From NCBI GenBank assembly GCA_019828595.1, contig JAHQRK010000015.1, positions 1,426,001 to 1,490,000 of the forward strand: a stretch of 64,000 nucleotides of DNA, written 5' to 3'. The notes beneath the pieces were generated by a model, which did not search any database, was not told the origin of the DNA, and was given only the letters and a program-made list of their open reading frames with translations. Made by a program: the position numbers and the translations under genes. Below are positions 53,801 to 63,951 of this stretch, piece by piece (positions within the stretch are counted from its first letter, which is position 1; the number at the start of each line of letters is the position of its first letter). The DNA is from Aphanomyces cochlioides (taxonomy: Eukaryota > Oomycota > Saprolegniomycetes > Saprolegniales > Verrucalvaceae).

Positions 53801-54758
53801 GTTGGGTTTGTTGGAATCGGTCAAATCTTTGAGTGCTTGTCTGTCGGATGGTCGTTCGGCATTGACCAATGCCATTGAATGTACCATCACTCAACACTCA
53901 GAGACCAACATTCAAGTGCAAACTCAATCTTGTTGGTCGTCCACCAAGGAAAACCCTGAAATGTTATACTTCTGACATCATATTTGCAAGTGGTATATAT
54001 AGTTTATGAGGTTATTGCCGCAGTGTTTTGGTAACAAGATGCCGTCGATATACTCTACAGCTCAAAGTAAAGCCTCCGATTTGATAGATATACCCATCTT
54101 TAACATCATAGGCGGGTTGTCTCATGCAAGTTTTCGTGCCAAATATTTTTTCAATTTGCATGAGAAGATCTTGTTGATTGTGCAGGAGAATTTGTTGTAC
54201 AACAAGCAGAGAGAGTACATGTCGTATCGAGATAACCTGTACATAGGTGTTGGCGTTCTCGAGAAAAGAGGAGCTAAGACTAAGTATCAGTTGGTCAGTA
54301 GATCGCCTCGTGAACATAATAATCAAAGCGGCGATAAACTTGCTTCGCATTTTTTGCATGGTTCAATCAAGAATAATGGTCGTCTTTTATGTTGGAATGC
54401 TTACATTCTGCTCGCTCAAGCGGTAATAATCCTCTATCCTCAACTACTTTGTGTTGTCTAAACATGTATGCAGTAGTTGCTCTGGTAAGAAAGTATTGTT
54501 CGATTTTTAGTGTCGGAGTATTGCCATGTCATCGAAACATAATGACGGCATGGTAACTTTCGTAATTTATGCAGAATGAATCCAACATGCTTACTTGAAT
54601 CAACTTCTGTGGTTCACAAAGCAGCACCACCGTTGAATCCAGATCATTTGTCGCTTCTACCCTTCTTAATAGAATACCTGTCACATTTAATAGAAAACTT
54701 ATTAAACTTTATTTGCTAAAATTTGGGGGCTTTGGGACGTTGGAGCAAAGCCCCCCCA

Positions 54759-54775
54759 GCTCACATTTCAATTCG
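54759..54775 (+). promoter_or_regulatory. Oomycete initiator/FPR-like element of DUF2828 copy 2
   Basis: GCTCACATTTCAATTCG, 14 bp before the ATG, close to the oomycete initiator-plus-flanking pattern. The inverted duplication begins inside it. Confidence 0.5.
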
Positions 54776-54788
54776 CCTCCAAGTCACC

Positions 54789-56303
54789 ATGTCGTTTGCA
54801 GCAGCTGCCAAGGAAATCGCTGCCCAAAAGATGACGACGACGTGGAATGGCGCTCTTTCGCATGCGACAACCACCAGCGGTCGAGTTGACTTGTTCTACC
54901 ATGTCTTGCGCAACACCACCGAAGATCGCGTCGCTGAGCTCATGGCTGCCTCCTACAAAGAAGACGCTCTCCATACACTCAAGCTCGTCGCGTACATTCG
55001 AGATATCCGAGGAGGCAAGGGCGAACGCACCGTCGCTCGCTATGCACTCAAATGGCTCGCAATCCATCACCCAGATGAACTCAAACACAATTTGAAGCAT
55101 TATGTCGCCGAGTATGGTCGTTTCGACGATCTCTTGGCACTTGTGGATACACCCGTGGAGGCATTTGCATTGACGGTATATTCTGACCAACTGATCCAAG
55201 ACTTGGCCGCCTTGCAAGAGCAAAAACCCATCAGTCTATGTGCCAAGTGGGTTCCATCTGAAAAGAAAGCCGCCGACAAGAAGAGTCGCGTGAATGCCAA
55301 GCTGGCCAAGGCCATGGGAATGACACCCGCCGATTTGCGCAAGACATATTTGTCTCCATTGCGTGCCAACATGAAGCTCTTGGAGCAATTCATGTGTGCC
55401 AACGATTGGGAGTCTATTGATTTGAACAGAGTGCCGAGTGTGGCGATGCACATCCATGGCCAGCCCAAGCATGCATTTGAGCGCCACATTGCGGACAAAT
55501 TTGCTGAGTGGAAGGAATCTCTGAAGACTGGCAAGACCAAAGTGAACGCGTCGGTGTTGCATCCCCACCAAGTGGTCGAGCAGTACTATGGAAAGAACGT
55601 CGAGGTGGACGAGTTGGTCGAAGCTCAGTGGCAAGTTATGTTGGAGAATGGACGGAAGCTTGGTTCTTTGACCAAGACGCTTGTCATGTCCGATGTGTCG
55701 GGATCGATGAGTGGCTTACCCATGATGGTATCGATCGCTTTGGGTATTTTAATCTCCGAGTTGGTCGAAGACGAGTTCAAAGGATTGGTCATGACGTTTG
55801 AAGAAACTCCTCGATTCCACAATGTGGTTGGTGCCAACCTGCTTGAAAAAGTTCAGTGCTTGGCTGCGGCACCATGGGGTGGCTCGACTGATTTCATGGC
55901 TGCACTTCGCCTTATCTTGAAGACTGCGCAAGAGAAGAACGTGGCACAAGACAAGATGCCTGAAAAGCTCATCGTCGTCTCGGATATGCAATTCAACTCT
56001 GCCGACAGAAACTATGAAACCAACTTTCAAGTTCTCCAGCGAGAATTCACAGCAGCGGGATATCAAGTTCCCCATTTGATCTTTTGGAATGTCAATGGTG
56101 CAACCACCGACGCTCCAACGATGGCAAAAGAGTCCAACGTGTCTCTCTTGTCAGGGTTCTCGCCTGTGGTCCTGAAAGCAGCGCTGACTGGTGAATCCAT
56201 CACGCCATTCCAAACCATGATGAATGCCATCTTGGATGCTCGCTACGACTTGATCAAGTTGCCATTCTCTGGGGACGACGACGACGACATTGAGATGGTT
56301 TAG
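54789..56303 (+). CDS. DUF2828 (TROVE/vWA-like) protein, copy 2
   Basis: 504 aa. Same domains and motif positions as copy 1: RGGKGER 74-80, DVSGSM 302-307. It ends FSGDDDDDIEMV, while copy 1 has a replaced tail, so the duplicated block stops at the final codons. Upstream identity stops about 23 bp before the ATG. The duplicated unit is therefore almost exactly the coding region. No introns. The start codon is supported by the matching copy and by the initiator-like motif. Confidence 0.9.
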   Translation: MSFAAAAKEIAAQKMTTTWNGALSHATTTSGRVDLFYHVLRNTTEDRVAELMAASYKEDALHTLKLVAYIRDIRGGKGERTVARYALKWLAIHHPDELKHNLKHYVAEYGRFDDLLALVDTPVEAFALTVYSDQLIQDLAALQEQKPISLCAKWVPSEKKAADKKSRVNAKLAKAMGMTPADLRKTYLSPLRANMKLLEQFMCANDWESIDLNRVPSVAMHIHGQPKHAFERHIADKFAEWKESLKTGKTKVNASVLHPHQVVEQYYGKNVEVDELVEAQWQVMLENGRKLGSLTKTLVMSDVSGSMSGLPMMVSIALGILISELVEDEFKGLVMTFEETPRFHNVVGANLLEKVQCLAAAPWGGSTDFMAALRLILKTAQEKNVAQDKMPEKLIVVSDMQFNSADRNYETNFQVLQREFTAAGYQVPHLIFWNVNGATTDAPTMAKESNVSLLSGFSPVVLKAALTGESITPFQTMMNAILDARYDLIKLPFSGDDDDDIEMV

Positions 56304-57068
56304 ATATTAGATTTTGTCTATTTATTCGCAAAATGTATTCAATGAAGCCCATTTTGACTCACTTCAAATAGTCACTGTCGTTTACTTCGAAGTATTTGAC
56401 TTAAAGTCCTTCCTTCTTTCATAATGCAACACTTCAGGGTTGTCGTGGTCAACTTGCAGCATGAAAATGTGATTTCTTGTCTGGATTGCGCGTTAACTAG
56501 ACTTTTCAGTTGCAATTTGCAATTCCAAAATATTCAGAGATTTTTTCTTCTTCATATATCGAGTCGATGAGCATATTCTTGTCGCCCTGGACACTGTGGA
56601 TAGCACCACACGAATACTTCGCTGGAGTTGAGTGAAGGTGTCGGCAATGACATTGGTCCTTTCTGAGCGATCCAACGACCCACCAGCATTCGAATAGTTT
56701 GAAGCAATTCTTTGCTGGGCATCCAAGGCCATATTGTCTTTTCGATTCAAATTTCGAATCGCCGGTTGATTTAATCGAATTTACAAATCGATTTGTGTGT
56801 GTTTTGACGTGTGTTTGTCGTGTATTTTAACACTACTAAACACACTTTAGTAGCTATTATTTAGCATTCCGATGTGTGAACTACACCTATTATCCGGATT
56901 TTAGCATAATTATGTCCGGATAAGCTCTGAATTCCGGTTAATTTAACAAATAACCGGATAATTATCGATTCCAAAAATGAAGAAATCGGGATAAAATTCG
57001 AGTTTTTGCCCGAAAAGACAATATTTCATTTTGTCTCCAGAGAATATGGCATTCCAGAAGCTCAAGAG
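56304..57068. other. Non-coding, AT-rich, possible transposon remnant
   Basis: Contains repeated CCGGATA/TATCCGG words (56888-56965) like those in the transposon ends at 34 kb. The 85-codon minus-strand frame at 56493-56750 (ALDAQQRIASNYSNAGGSLD) is not recognised. The stretch replaces the expected promoter and first codons of DUF2828 copy 3. Confidence 0.45.
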
Positions 57069-58544
57069 ATGACGACGACGACGTGGAATGGAGCTCTTTC
57101 GCATGCGACAACCACAAGTGGTCGCGTTGATTTGTTTTACCATGTCTTGCGGAGTACTTCTGAGGAACGTGTCGCTCAACTCATGAATGCTTCCTTCAAT
57201 GAAGACCCTCTGCATACTCTCAAGATCGTCGCGTACATTCGAGATATCCGTGGAGGCAAGGGCGAACGTACTGTCGCCCGATATGCACTCAAATGGCTCG
57301 CAGTCCATCACCCAGATGAACTCAAACACAATTTGAAGCATTATGTCGCCGAGTATGGTCGTTTCGACGATCTCTTGGCACTTGTGGATACACCCGTGGA
57401 GGCATTTGCATTGACGGTATATGCTGACCAACTGATCCAAGACTTGGCCGCCTTGCAAGAGCAAAAACCCATCAGTCTATGTGCCAAGTGGGTCCCATCC
57501 GAGAAGAGAGCCGCCGACAAGAAGAGTCGCGTGAATGCCAAGCTGGCCAAGGCCATGGGAATGACACCCGCCGATTTGCGCAAGACATATTTGTCTCCAT
57601 TGCGTGCCAACATGAAGCTCTTGGAGCAATTCATGTGTGCCAACGATTGGGAGTCTATTGATTTGAACAGAGTGCCGAGTGTGGCGATGCACATCCATGG
57701 CCAGCCCAAGCACGCATTTGAACGCCACATTGCTGACAAATTTGCCGAGTGGAAGGAATCTCTGAAAACTGGCAAGACCAAAGTCAATGCGGCTGTCTTG
57801 TTTCCCCATCAAGTTGTGGAGCAATACTACATGAAGATGAGAGAAGTTGATGAGTTACTGGAAGCGCAATGGAAAGTTATGGTGGAAGAAGCCCGAAAGA
57901 TTGGAAACTTGACCAAGGCACTGGTTTTGTCGGACGTGTCGGGATCGATGAGTGGCTTTCGAATGCACGTGTCGATCGCTTTGGGCATTTTGATTTCCGA
58001 GGTGGTCGAAGGCGAGTTTAATGGTTTGGTTTTGACGTTTGAGACAAATCCTCGATTCCACAATGTGGTTGGTGCCAATCTGCGAGAGAAAGTTCAATGC
58101 TTAGCCAGAGCGCCATGGGGTGGCTCCACTGATTTCTTGGCAGCCCTACGTCTTGTCCTCAAGACTGCGTTGGACAAGAACGTGCCGCAGGATAAGATGC
58201 CAGAGGAGCTGATTGTTTTGTCGGATATGCAATTCAACGAAGCCGACAGCAATTATGAAACGAACTTTGAAGTCCTCAAGCGAGAGTACACGGAGGCAGG
58301 CTACGAAGTTCCACATTTGATCTTCTGGAATCTCAACGGGTCTATTACTGACGCGCCAACGATGGCCAAAGAAACGAATGTGTCGCTTCTGTCGGGTTTC
58401 TCACCTGCGGTTTTGAAGGCAGCATTGACGGGAGAGTCCGTCACGCCATTTCAAACCATGATGAATGCAATCTTGGATGCTCGCTACGACTTGATCAAAT
58501 TGCCTCCGTCAGGTAGTGACGCAGAGGACGCTGAGATTGTTTAG
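57069..58544 (+). CDS. DUF2828 (TROVE/vWA-like) protein, copy 3
   Basis: 491 aa from the first in-frame ATG (MTTTTWNGALSHATTT), matching residue 15 of the other copies; the AAAAKEIAAQK leader is missing. An out-of-frame ATG at 57046 (ATGGCATTCCAG) could be the old start, one base from frame. RGGKGER and DVSGSMSG are kept, so the vWA metal site is intact. The central part (about 57,281-57,790) is nearly identical to copies 1 and 2, while both flanks are clearly diverged (for example FNGLVLTFETNPRFHN versus FKGLVMTFEETPRFHN). It ends SDAEDAEIV. Expression is uncertain because the promoter is replaced. Confidence 0.82.
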   Translation: MTTTTWNGALSHATTTSGRVDLFYHVLRSTSEERVAQLMNASFNEDPLHTLKIVAYIRDIRGGKGERTVARYALKWLAVHHPDELKHNLKHYVAEYGRFDDLLALVDTPVEAFALTVYADQLIQDLAALQEQKPISLCAKWVPSEKRAADKKSRVNAKLAKAMGMTPADLRKTYLSPLRANMKLLEQFMCANDWESIDLNRVPSVAMHIHGQPKHAFERHIADKFAEWKESLKTGKTKVNAAVLFPHQVVEQYYMKMREVDELLEAQWKVMVEEARKIGNLTKALVLSDVSGSMSGFRMHVSIALGILISEVVEGEFNGLVLTFETNPRFHNVVGANLREKVQCLARAPWGGSTDFLAALRLVLKTALDKNVPQDKMPEELIVLSDMQFNEADSNYETNFEVLKREYTEAGYEVPHLIFWNLNGSITDAPTMAKETNVSLLSGFSPAVLKAALTGESVTPFQTMMNAILDARYDLIKLPPSGSDAEDAEIV

Positions 58545-58790
58545 ATGAGACTCGTGCAGCCAAATATTTATCAGGATTGCCATTGCTGCAACCACGGAGT
58601 CTAAGAGCTGAAAGAGTTCACTGGAAACGGTCTTGATTCATCCCGTCTCGCCAATGACGAAGTGTGGGGAACGATGTACTCTCATTGCAATCTCAAGCAT
58701 AAAGTAGTGTACTAATTCGAGCAACTCTGTGTTGTGTGGCTGACTTGTGTTGACAGAAGTAAAACATAATGCACGATTGCGATTCACAGC

Positions 58791-59777
58791 TTAAATCGAA
58801 TGTTCAATGATGATCATCAAAAGCTTGCGGTAGTCGCCGCTCGTTTCGTCATGGATACGATCACGAAGAGATTTGCCATATTTGGCCTTGTAGGCAGGGG
58901 CAACTTGAGGTAGCAAGGATTGATAACGAACCAAGGTGGCGCTAAGGCCATATTCATCAGTGCCGATGCCATGCATCGTTCGCTCGAATTGATCCACGAT
59001 GGTATTGATTGGGTCCAAGATCATGTTGACGTGGTACAACATCGCTCGTTCAGTATGACCACCGAATTCCTTTTCAATGGCGCGGTGGATATTGTTCTTG
59101 TGCTTAGCCACATAGGCAGCGTCAACTGCACGCAAAAATTCAGGCGGAATCGACATCAAAGTGTTGCAGAAGGCAGATTCGTCGGTGCCCCACTTGCCTT
59201 CACCAGCTTTGTAGAGCAATTCAGCCAATTCTTCAGCTTTAGCAGGTGTATGAATCGAAGGATTGTAAGGCTGAGTCATGGCGTTCAAGACAGCCAAGAA
59301 GTGCTTCTTTAAATCGCCACCGATATCATCAGCAACGACAACAACCAGATCATTCTGGTACTTCTTGAAGAAAGCTTTCTTCAAAATGGCCAATTCTTCC
59401 ACGGTGCGGCCGCCAAAAATTGGGTAGAGCAAGTCTTCATTGGTGCCAGCGCCTTTGGTAGCATCGCGGACAATTGTGGCTTCAGCTTCTTCGAGCGATT
59501 GGGCCAGCAACAAGAGCAATTTGCTATAGTGACCGGATGTTTCACTGTTGAGTTCATCGACGAGCGATTTTTTGTGGAGCTCAGGGTATCGGAGGCTGAT
59601 CAAGTAGCGTTCGGCCACGTTACGAGCACCAAGAACATGGCTCAATCGATCTTCGTCAGTGCCAATGCCAGCACAGGCAGTCTTGATTTCATGGCAATAA
59701 TTGTCGATCTGGGGCGTTGCGTGGTTGATAGCAATGCCCTTGTCGGCGTCGCGGGAATGTTGCGAGTACACTTGCAT
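58791..59777 (-). CDS. Annexin 1
   Basis: 328 aa from MQVYSQHSRDADKG. Four annexin repeats of about 70 aa, each with a type-II-like turn: GIGTDEDRL, GAGTNEDLL, KWGTDESAF, GIGTDEYGL, and repeat ends such as RYLISLRYPELH and ETSGHY/ETSGDY. Annexins bind acidic phospholipids in a calcium-dependent way and act in membrane trafficking, repair and, in oomycetes, possibly cell-wall synthase regulation. Length is typical for a four-repeat annexin. It is divergent from annexin 2. Codon use is less biased than in annexins 2 and 3, suggesting lower expression. Confidence 0.95.
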   Translation of the reverse strand: MQVYSQHSRDADKGIAINHATPQIDNYCHEIKTACAGIGTDEDRLSHVLGARNVAERYLISLRYPELHKKSLVDELNSETSGHYSKLLLLLAQSLEEAEATIVRDATKGAGTNEDLLYPIFGGRTVEELAILKKAFFKKYQNDLVVVVADDIGGDLKKHFLAVLNAMTQPYNPSIHTPAKAEELAELLYKAGEGKWGTDESAFCNTLMSIPPEFLRAVDAAYVAKHKNNIHRAIEKEFGGHTERAMLYHVNMILDPINTIVDQFERTMHGIGTDEYGLSATLVRYQSLLPQVAPAYKAKYGKSLRDRIHDETSGDYRKLLMIIIEHSI

Positions 59778-60782
59778 CTCTTGTTGGGGGAAACTTGAAA
59801 TCTAACGAGATCTTGTGTCGATTCGCCATGGATAGTGGTGGTCTTGCTCTCCCTCTAGATTTCCTCCACACACGCTCTGCCACCATGGACGGTTTCACAC
59901 CATTGTGGGCGGCTTCCTTGGGGAATAGATGCACCCCATGGCTTTCAAAAATATACTCACTTTGCACTTACGTTCACTATACAATGTGAAAAGTCGGCAG
60001 AAGTGCGACACAACAAACAATTCAGTTAAACGAACGACCAATCCGCTTTGGATGTTATTGTGACGATGTGCACTGTAAAGTGCACTTCAAAAAGATGAGA
60101 TTTGCACCTGCGGGGGGGGGCAAGAAAAATGCACGTTGATATTAGATCCCAAGAAGATTAGCATAGGTTGAGCCTGCTAATCCATCTCTTCGTAGCTCAA
60201 CTTGATGAGCATTTATTGTACTCTGGCCGCTGCGAACAATTCTCCATGAATTTTTGAATAAGTGCCTAACTGTCTTTGCAGTAAATATGAAGTCCAAAGT
60301 AACTTTTCCCACAAAGTTCAATCTCGGAACATATCATGGAAAAAGTATATTATACTTGGAAGTTGTATACTGGCTTGTAGGGAGATGCATATTTTTGTGT
60401 AGAGAGCTTCAGGTTTACTTTCATTCCTTTTCAAGCTCGTCTATTCCTTTCGGTCGTTGGTTTGTAGATTTTACATCGGTTGCTAAAGGCTGGGAGGCCG
60501 TCGAGCTAATGCTTTTTCCACGTGGCTGCTTGACTTACGATTCAGTTGCTCGGAAGACTTCAACTTGAAGGCAGAGCGACAGGTTGTCTTGGAATTTGTA
60601 TGCTGACCCACTCAGGTGCGGCCACATGGTGACCGTGCGGTACGACGTCGATGGACTTCCCCCCGTCGTCCGTGTCAAAGTCTGGCGTCAGACTGACGAC
60701 GAACTACAGCTAACGTGTAGGCTGCACGTCTGAGGACTTTCTCCAAACGCTCATTTTCAAATTGACCACTTGAGTCGCAACC
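59778..60782. other. Divergent promoter region between annexins 1 and 2
   Basis: No gene seen. Contains a G9-10 run near 60110. An initiator motif sits at its right end for annexin 2; none as clear was seen next to annexin 1. Confidence 0.55.
60749..60763 (+). promoter_or_regulatory. Oomycete initiator/FPR element of annexin 2
   Basis: GCTCATTTTCAAATT is a near-perfect match to the oomycete core promoter (initiator followed by the flanking CAWTT), 19 bp before the ATG. Confidence 0.75.
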
Positions 60783-61784
60783 ATGACCTTCGTCAACATC
60801 TACCCCCAAGAAACCCGCGATGCCAGCAACGGCGCAACCATCAACCCTGCCTCGACTGAAATCGACAACCTCGTGAACGAAATCTACTCGGCCTGCGCTG
60901 GCTTTGGTACGGACGAAGACCGTTTGACCGTCGCTTTGGGCTCCCGCACGGCTCGTGAACGCTACTTGATCTCGTTGCGTTACCCTCAATTGCACAACCG
61001 CACGTTGCTTGACCAAGTCAAGAGCGAAACCTCGGGTGACTACGGCAAGTTGCTCCAATTGATCGCCCAGCCCGTCGAAGATGCCGAAGCCATGATTGTC
61101 CGCAACGCCACCAAGGGTTCTGGCACCAACGAAAACTTGTTGTACCCTGTCTTGACTGGTCGCTCCAACGAAGAATTGGCCATCTTGAAGAAGGCTTTCT
61201 TCCAACAATTCCAAGAAGACTTGGTCGTTGTTGTCGCTGACGATGTCGGTGGTGACTTGAAGAAGGTCTACTTGGCTGCCTTGAACGGCCTCGCCCAACA
61301 ATACGACCCTGCTGTCCACAACGCCCACAAGGCCGAAGAACTGGCTGAACAAATCTACAAGGCCGGTGAAGGCAAGTGGGGCACGGATGAATCCGCCTTC
61401 TGCAACACTTTGTTCTCGATCCCTTCGGAATTCTTGGCTGCTGTTGACCACGCCTACACGGCCAAGCACAACCACGGTTTGGTCCGCGCCATCGAAAAGG
61501 AATTCAGCGGGGATGCCGAACGTGCCCTCAAGTACCACGTCAACTTGCAATTGAACCCAATTGAAACCATCGCGGAACAATTGGAACGCACCATGGCCGG
61601 CATTGGCACTGACGAATACGGCTTGAGCGCCGCTTTGGTCCGATATGCCTCGTACTTGCCTCAAGTTGCCCATGCCTACCGCGCCAAGTACAACAAGGAC
61701 CTTCGTGAACGCATCAGCGGTGAAACCAGCGGCGACTTCAAGAAGTTGTTGCTCATCATCTATGACCGTGCCCTCCACCACTAA
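60783..61784 (+). CDS. Annexin 2
   Basis: 333 aa from MTFVNIYPQETRDASNG. Four repeats with GFGTDEDRL, GSGTNENLL, KWGTDESAF and GIGTDEYGL, the standard annexin core. Codons end overwhelmingly in C or G (GCC, AAG, TTG, CGC, GAA), in contrast to the transposon-rich half of the window; such bias usually marks highly expressed genes. The bias also creates a 368-codon open frame on the opposite strand, which is not a gene. Preceded by a strong initiator-type promoter. Predicted cytosolic, calcium-dependent membrane binding. Confidence 0.95.
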   Translation: MTFVNIYPQETRDASNGATINPASTEIDNLVNEIYSACAGFGTDEDRLTVALGSRTARERYLISLRYPQLHNRTLLDQVKSETSGDYGKLLQLIAQPVEDAEAMIVRNATKGSGTNENLLYPVLTGRSNEELAILKKAFFQQFQEDLVVVVADDVGGDLKKVYLAALNGLAQQYDPAVHNAHKAEELAEQIYKAGEGKWGTDESAFCNTLFSIPSEFLAAVDHAYTAKHNHGLVRAIEKEFSGDAERALKYHVNLQLNPIETIAEQLERTMAGIGTDEYGLSAALVRYASYLPQVAHAYRAKYNKDLRERISGETSGDFKKLLLIIYDRALHH

Positions 61785-62920
61785 GCTAATGGAAATTTGT
61801 TAATCGTGCCATATTGTTGAATGTTTCTCTCTTCGTGATCACACAAGACTTTCATCGCCCTCGTTGGGATCAAACAACAGGGCGGAGAGCCTCACATCCA
61901 AAAAACCAACAGCTTTGCCTTCGTATCTCATCTATCAGCGTATCGGGAATGATAGGAAGTTGTCTCATGGAACGATAGACACTTTGGTATCCGCGTATAG
62001 TGTACAGTGCGATAGATAGACATGGAGGCATCCACGGAGGCTCCACGTTGGACTGGAGGATTTGTCATGAAAGGCAAATCCAATCCAGCTACTCTTTCAC
62101 TTTGGCATCCTCTCGAGAGACTAGACTCTTCTCAACAGACTCGGTCGCTTTCAACTCGTTTTGGTCATTAATACACTGCAGACGACGAGAATCAAGTCTA
62201 GCGGCGTCACGATACGCTCCATCCTGCATGCATCCAACTGAAAAGACAAGGCTATCGTACAAAACTAGCACTGAAAACTCAATCTCTGTCCATTGTAGCT
62301 TGGAGGAGCCCCTCTTGTATCCATATCCACCTCGCAGCGAGCGTGAAAAATCTCAATCTGTTCATTCACGCGTGATTCCTCTCCATCTTGACTGACTAAA
62401 TTCGTCTCGGACATTCTCCAGCGATACCATCGACGTCTCCGGAGCGATAAATACCAAAGCCACACCAAGGTCAACGAATTTCAAAACCACAACGTCGTTG
62501 GAATTCCAAGCACATGGGCTTGCAATCTGGCGCTTGAATTCTTTACCGAGGGGAGAGCGACCAAACGACAATGTCGTCACGGCAAACTGGCGGCAGTTTG
62601 CCAAAAAATGCACTTTGCCGCAGAGGAAATCCCCCCGTCGTCCATCTGGTCGCGTGACATTTTTGAATTTCATCGTTTTGAATTGTCGAGCGCGTGTTGT
62701 TGGGTTGTGCATCTGCTGCTTGCATAGACAACTTGGTGAATTTTTTGGCGGCGGCAGAGATATTCCACGGATGGGTTGCACCCGATATTAAGTGGAATGC
62801 GAGGCGAACTTGAACGGCAAAGTCAATGAAAAGGAAGGAAAAGCTTGGCAGGTGCGGATTGGACAATTTGATTTCGAGCTTCAAGAACAGATTCAACGAC
62901 TGACTGGCGTCTTCTTCGTT
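61785..62920. other. Intergenic between annexins 2 and 3
   Basis: No supported gene; several overlapping 60-139-codon frames on both strands lack motifs and overlap each other. It probably holds the annexin 2 terminator and the annexin 3 promoter. Confidence 0.55.
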
Positions 62921-62937
62921 CGTCATTTTCCCTTTGG
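62921..62937 (+). promoter_or_regulatory. Oomycete initiator-like element of annexin 3
   Basis: CGTCATTTTCCCTTTGG, 15 bp before the ATG, fits the initiator YCATTYY with a pyrimidine-rich flank. Confidence 0.6.
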
Positions 62938-62952
62938 CCACGTCTTTGAAAC

Positions 62953-63951
62953 ATGAGCTTCCTCCGATTGTACCCCCAACAAGCCTACGAAGTCAACAAC
63001 GGTGTTGCGGTCAACCACGCGAGCCCTGAAATCGACAACATTTGCCACGAAATCAAGGCTGCCTGCGCTGGTTTCGGCACGGACGAAGACCGTTTGAACC
63101 GTGTGCTCGGCTCGCTGAAGCCTGGCACCCGCCACTTGGTCTCGTTGCGCTACCCTGAATTGCACAAGGGACGCACCCTCTTGCAAGAAGTCACTGGCGA
63201 AACCTCGGGCCACTACGGCAAGTTGTGCCAATTGCTCGCCCAACCTTTGGAAGAAGCCGAAGCCATGATCATCCGCAACGCCACCAAGGGCATGGGCACG
63301 AACGAAGACTTGCTGTACCCTGTCTTGGGCGGCCGCTCCCCTGAAGAATTGGCCATCCTGAAGAAGGCTTTCTTCAAGGTCTTTGGTGAAGACTTGGTCG
63401 TCGTCGTCTCTGACGACGTCGGCGGTGACTTGAAGAAGCACTACTTGGCTGTCTTGAACTCACTTGCTCAACGCTACGACCCTGCCATCCACACCCAACA
63501 CAAGGCTGAAGAATTGGCTGAAATCATCTACAAGGCCGGTGAAGGCAAGTGGGGCACGGATGAAACCACCTTTTGCAACACGTTGTGGTCCATCCCTCCT
63601 GAATTCTTGCGTGCCGTCGATGCCGCTTACGTGGCCAAGCACAAGAACAACCTCCACCGCGCCATTGAAAAGGAGTTTGGTGGTCACTCCGAACGTGCCA
63701 TGTTGTACAACCTCAACATGATCTTGGACCCCATCAACACCATCGCGGACCAATTCGAAAAGACCATGAAGGGCATGGGCACTGACGAATACGGCTTGAG
63801 CGCCGCTTTGATTCGCTACCAAGAATACTTGCCTCAAGTTGGCCCTGTGTACAAGGCCAAGTACGGTCAATCCCTCCGTGACCGTATCTACGGCGAAACT
63901 AGCGGCGACTTCCGCAAACTCTTGATGATCGTCATTGAAAACTCGCTCTAA
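62953..63951 (+). CDS. Annexin 3
   Basis: 332 aa from MSFLRLYPQQAYEVNNG. Four repeats with GFGTDEDRL, GMGTNEDLL, KWGTDETTF and GMGTDEYGL. Its second half (FLRAVDAAYVAKHKNNLHRA, EKEFGGHSERAMLY) is closer to annexin 1 than to annexin 2, while its codon bias is like annexin 2. Same orientation as annexin 2, so a local tandem expansion. It ends at 63951; only 49 bp follow in the window. Confidence 0.95.
   Translation: MSFLRLYPQQAYEVNNGVAVNHASPEIDNICHEIKAACAGFGTDEDRLNRVLGSLKPGTRHLVSLRYPELHKGRTLLQEVTGETSGHYGKLCQLLAQPLEEAEAMIIRNATKGMGTNEDLLYPVLGGRSPEELAILKKAFFKVFGEDLVVVVSDDVGGDLKKHYLAVLNSLAQRYDPAIHTQHKAEELAEIIYKAGEGKWGTDETTFCNTLWSIPPEFLRAVDAAYVAKHKNNLHRAIEKEFGGHSERAMLYNLNMILDPINTIADQFEKTMKGMGTDEYGLSAALIRYQEYLPQVGPVYKAKYGQSLRDRIYGETSGDFRKLLMIVIENSL

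Larger units (their letters stand above)
53772..54788. other. Spacer of the inverted DUF2828 pair; bidirectional promoter region
   Basis: Initiator-like motifs lie at each end next to the start codons. A 151-codon frame at 54006-54461 has no recognised motif, no initiator and unusual composition; I do not call it. No RNA gene was recognised. Confidence 0.5.

Noticed and set aside
54006..54461. 151-codon frame in the DUF2828 spacer
   Set aside because: No recognisable motif, no initiator element, overlaps a 115-codon frame on the other strand; likely chance.
60675..61781. 368-codon open frame on the minus strand over annexin 2
   Set aside because: It mirrors annexin 2 and results from its strong codon bias; similar antisense frames occur over annexin 3 and DUF2828. 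No independent motif or promoter.
62000..62941. Several overlapping small frames between annexins 2 and 3
   Set aside because: They overlap on both strands without conserved motifs, and the stretch is explained as promoter and terminator DNA.
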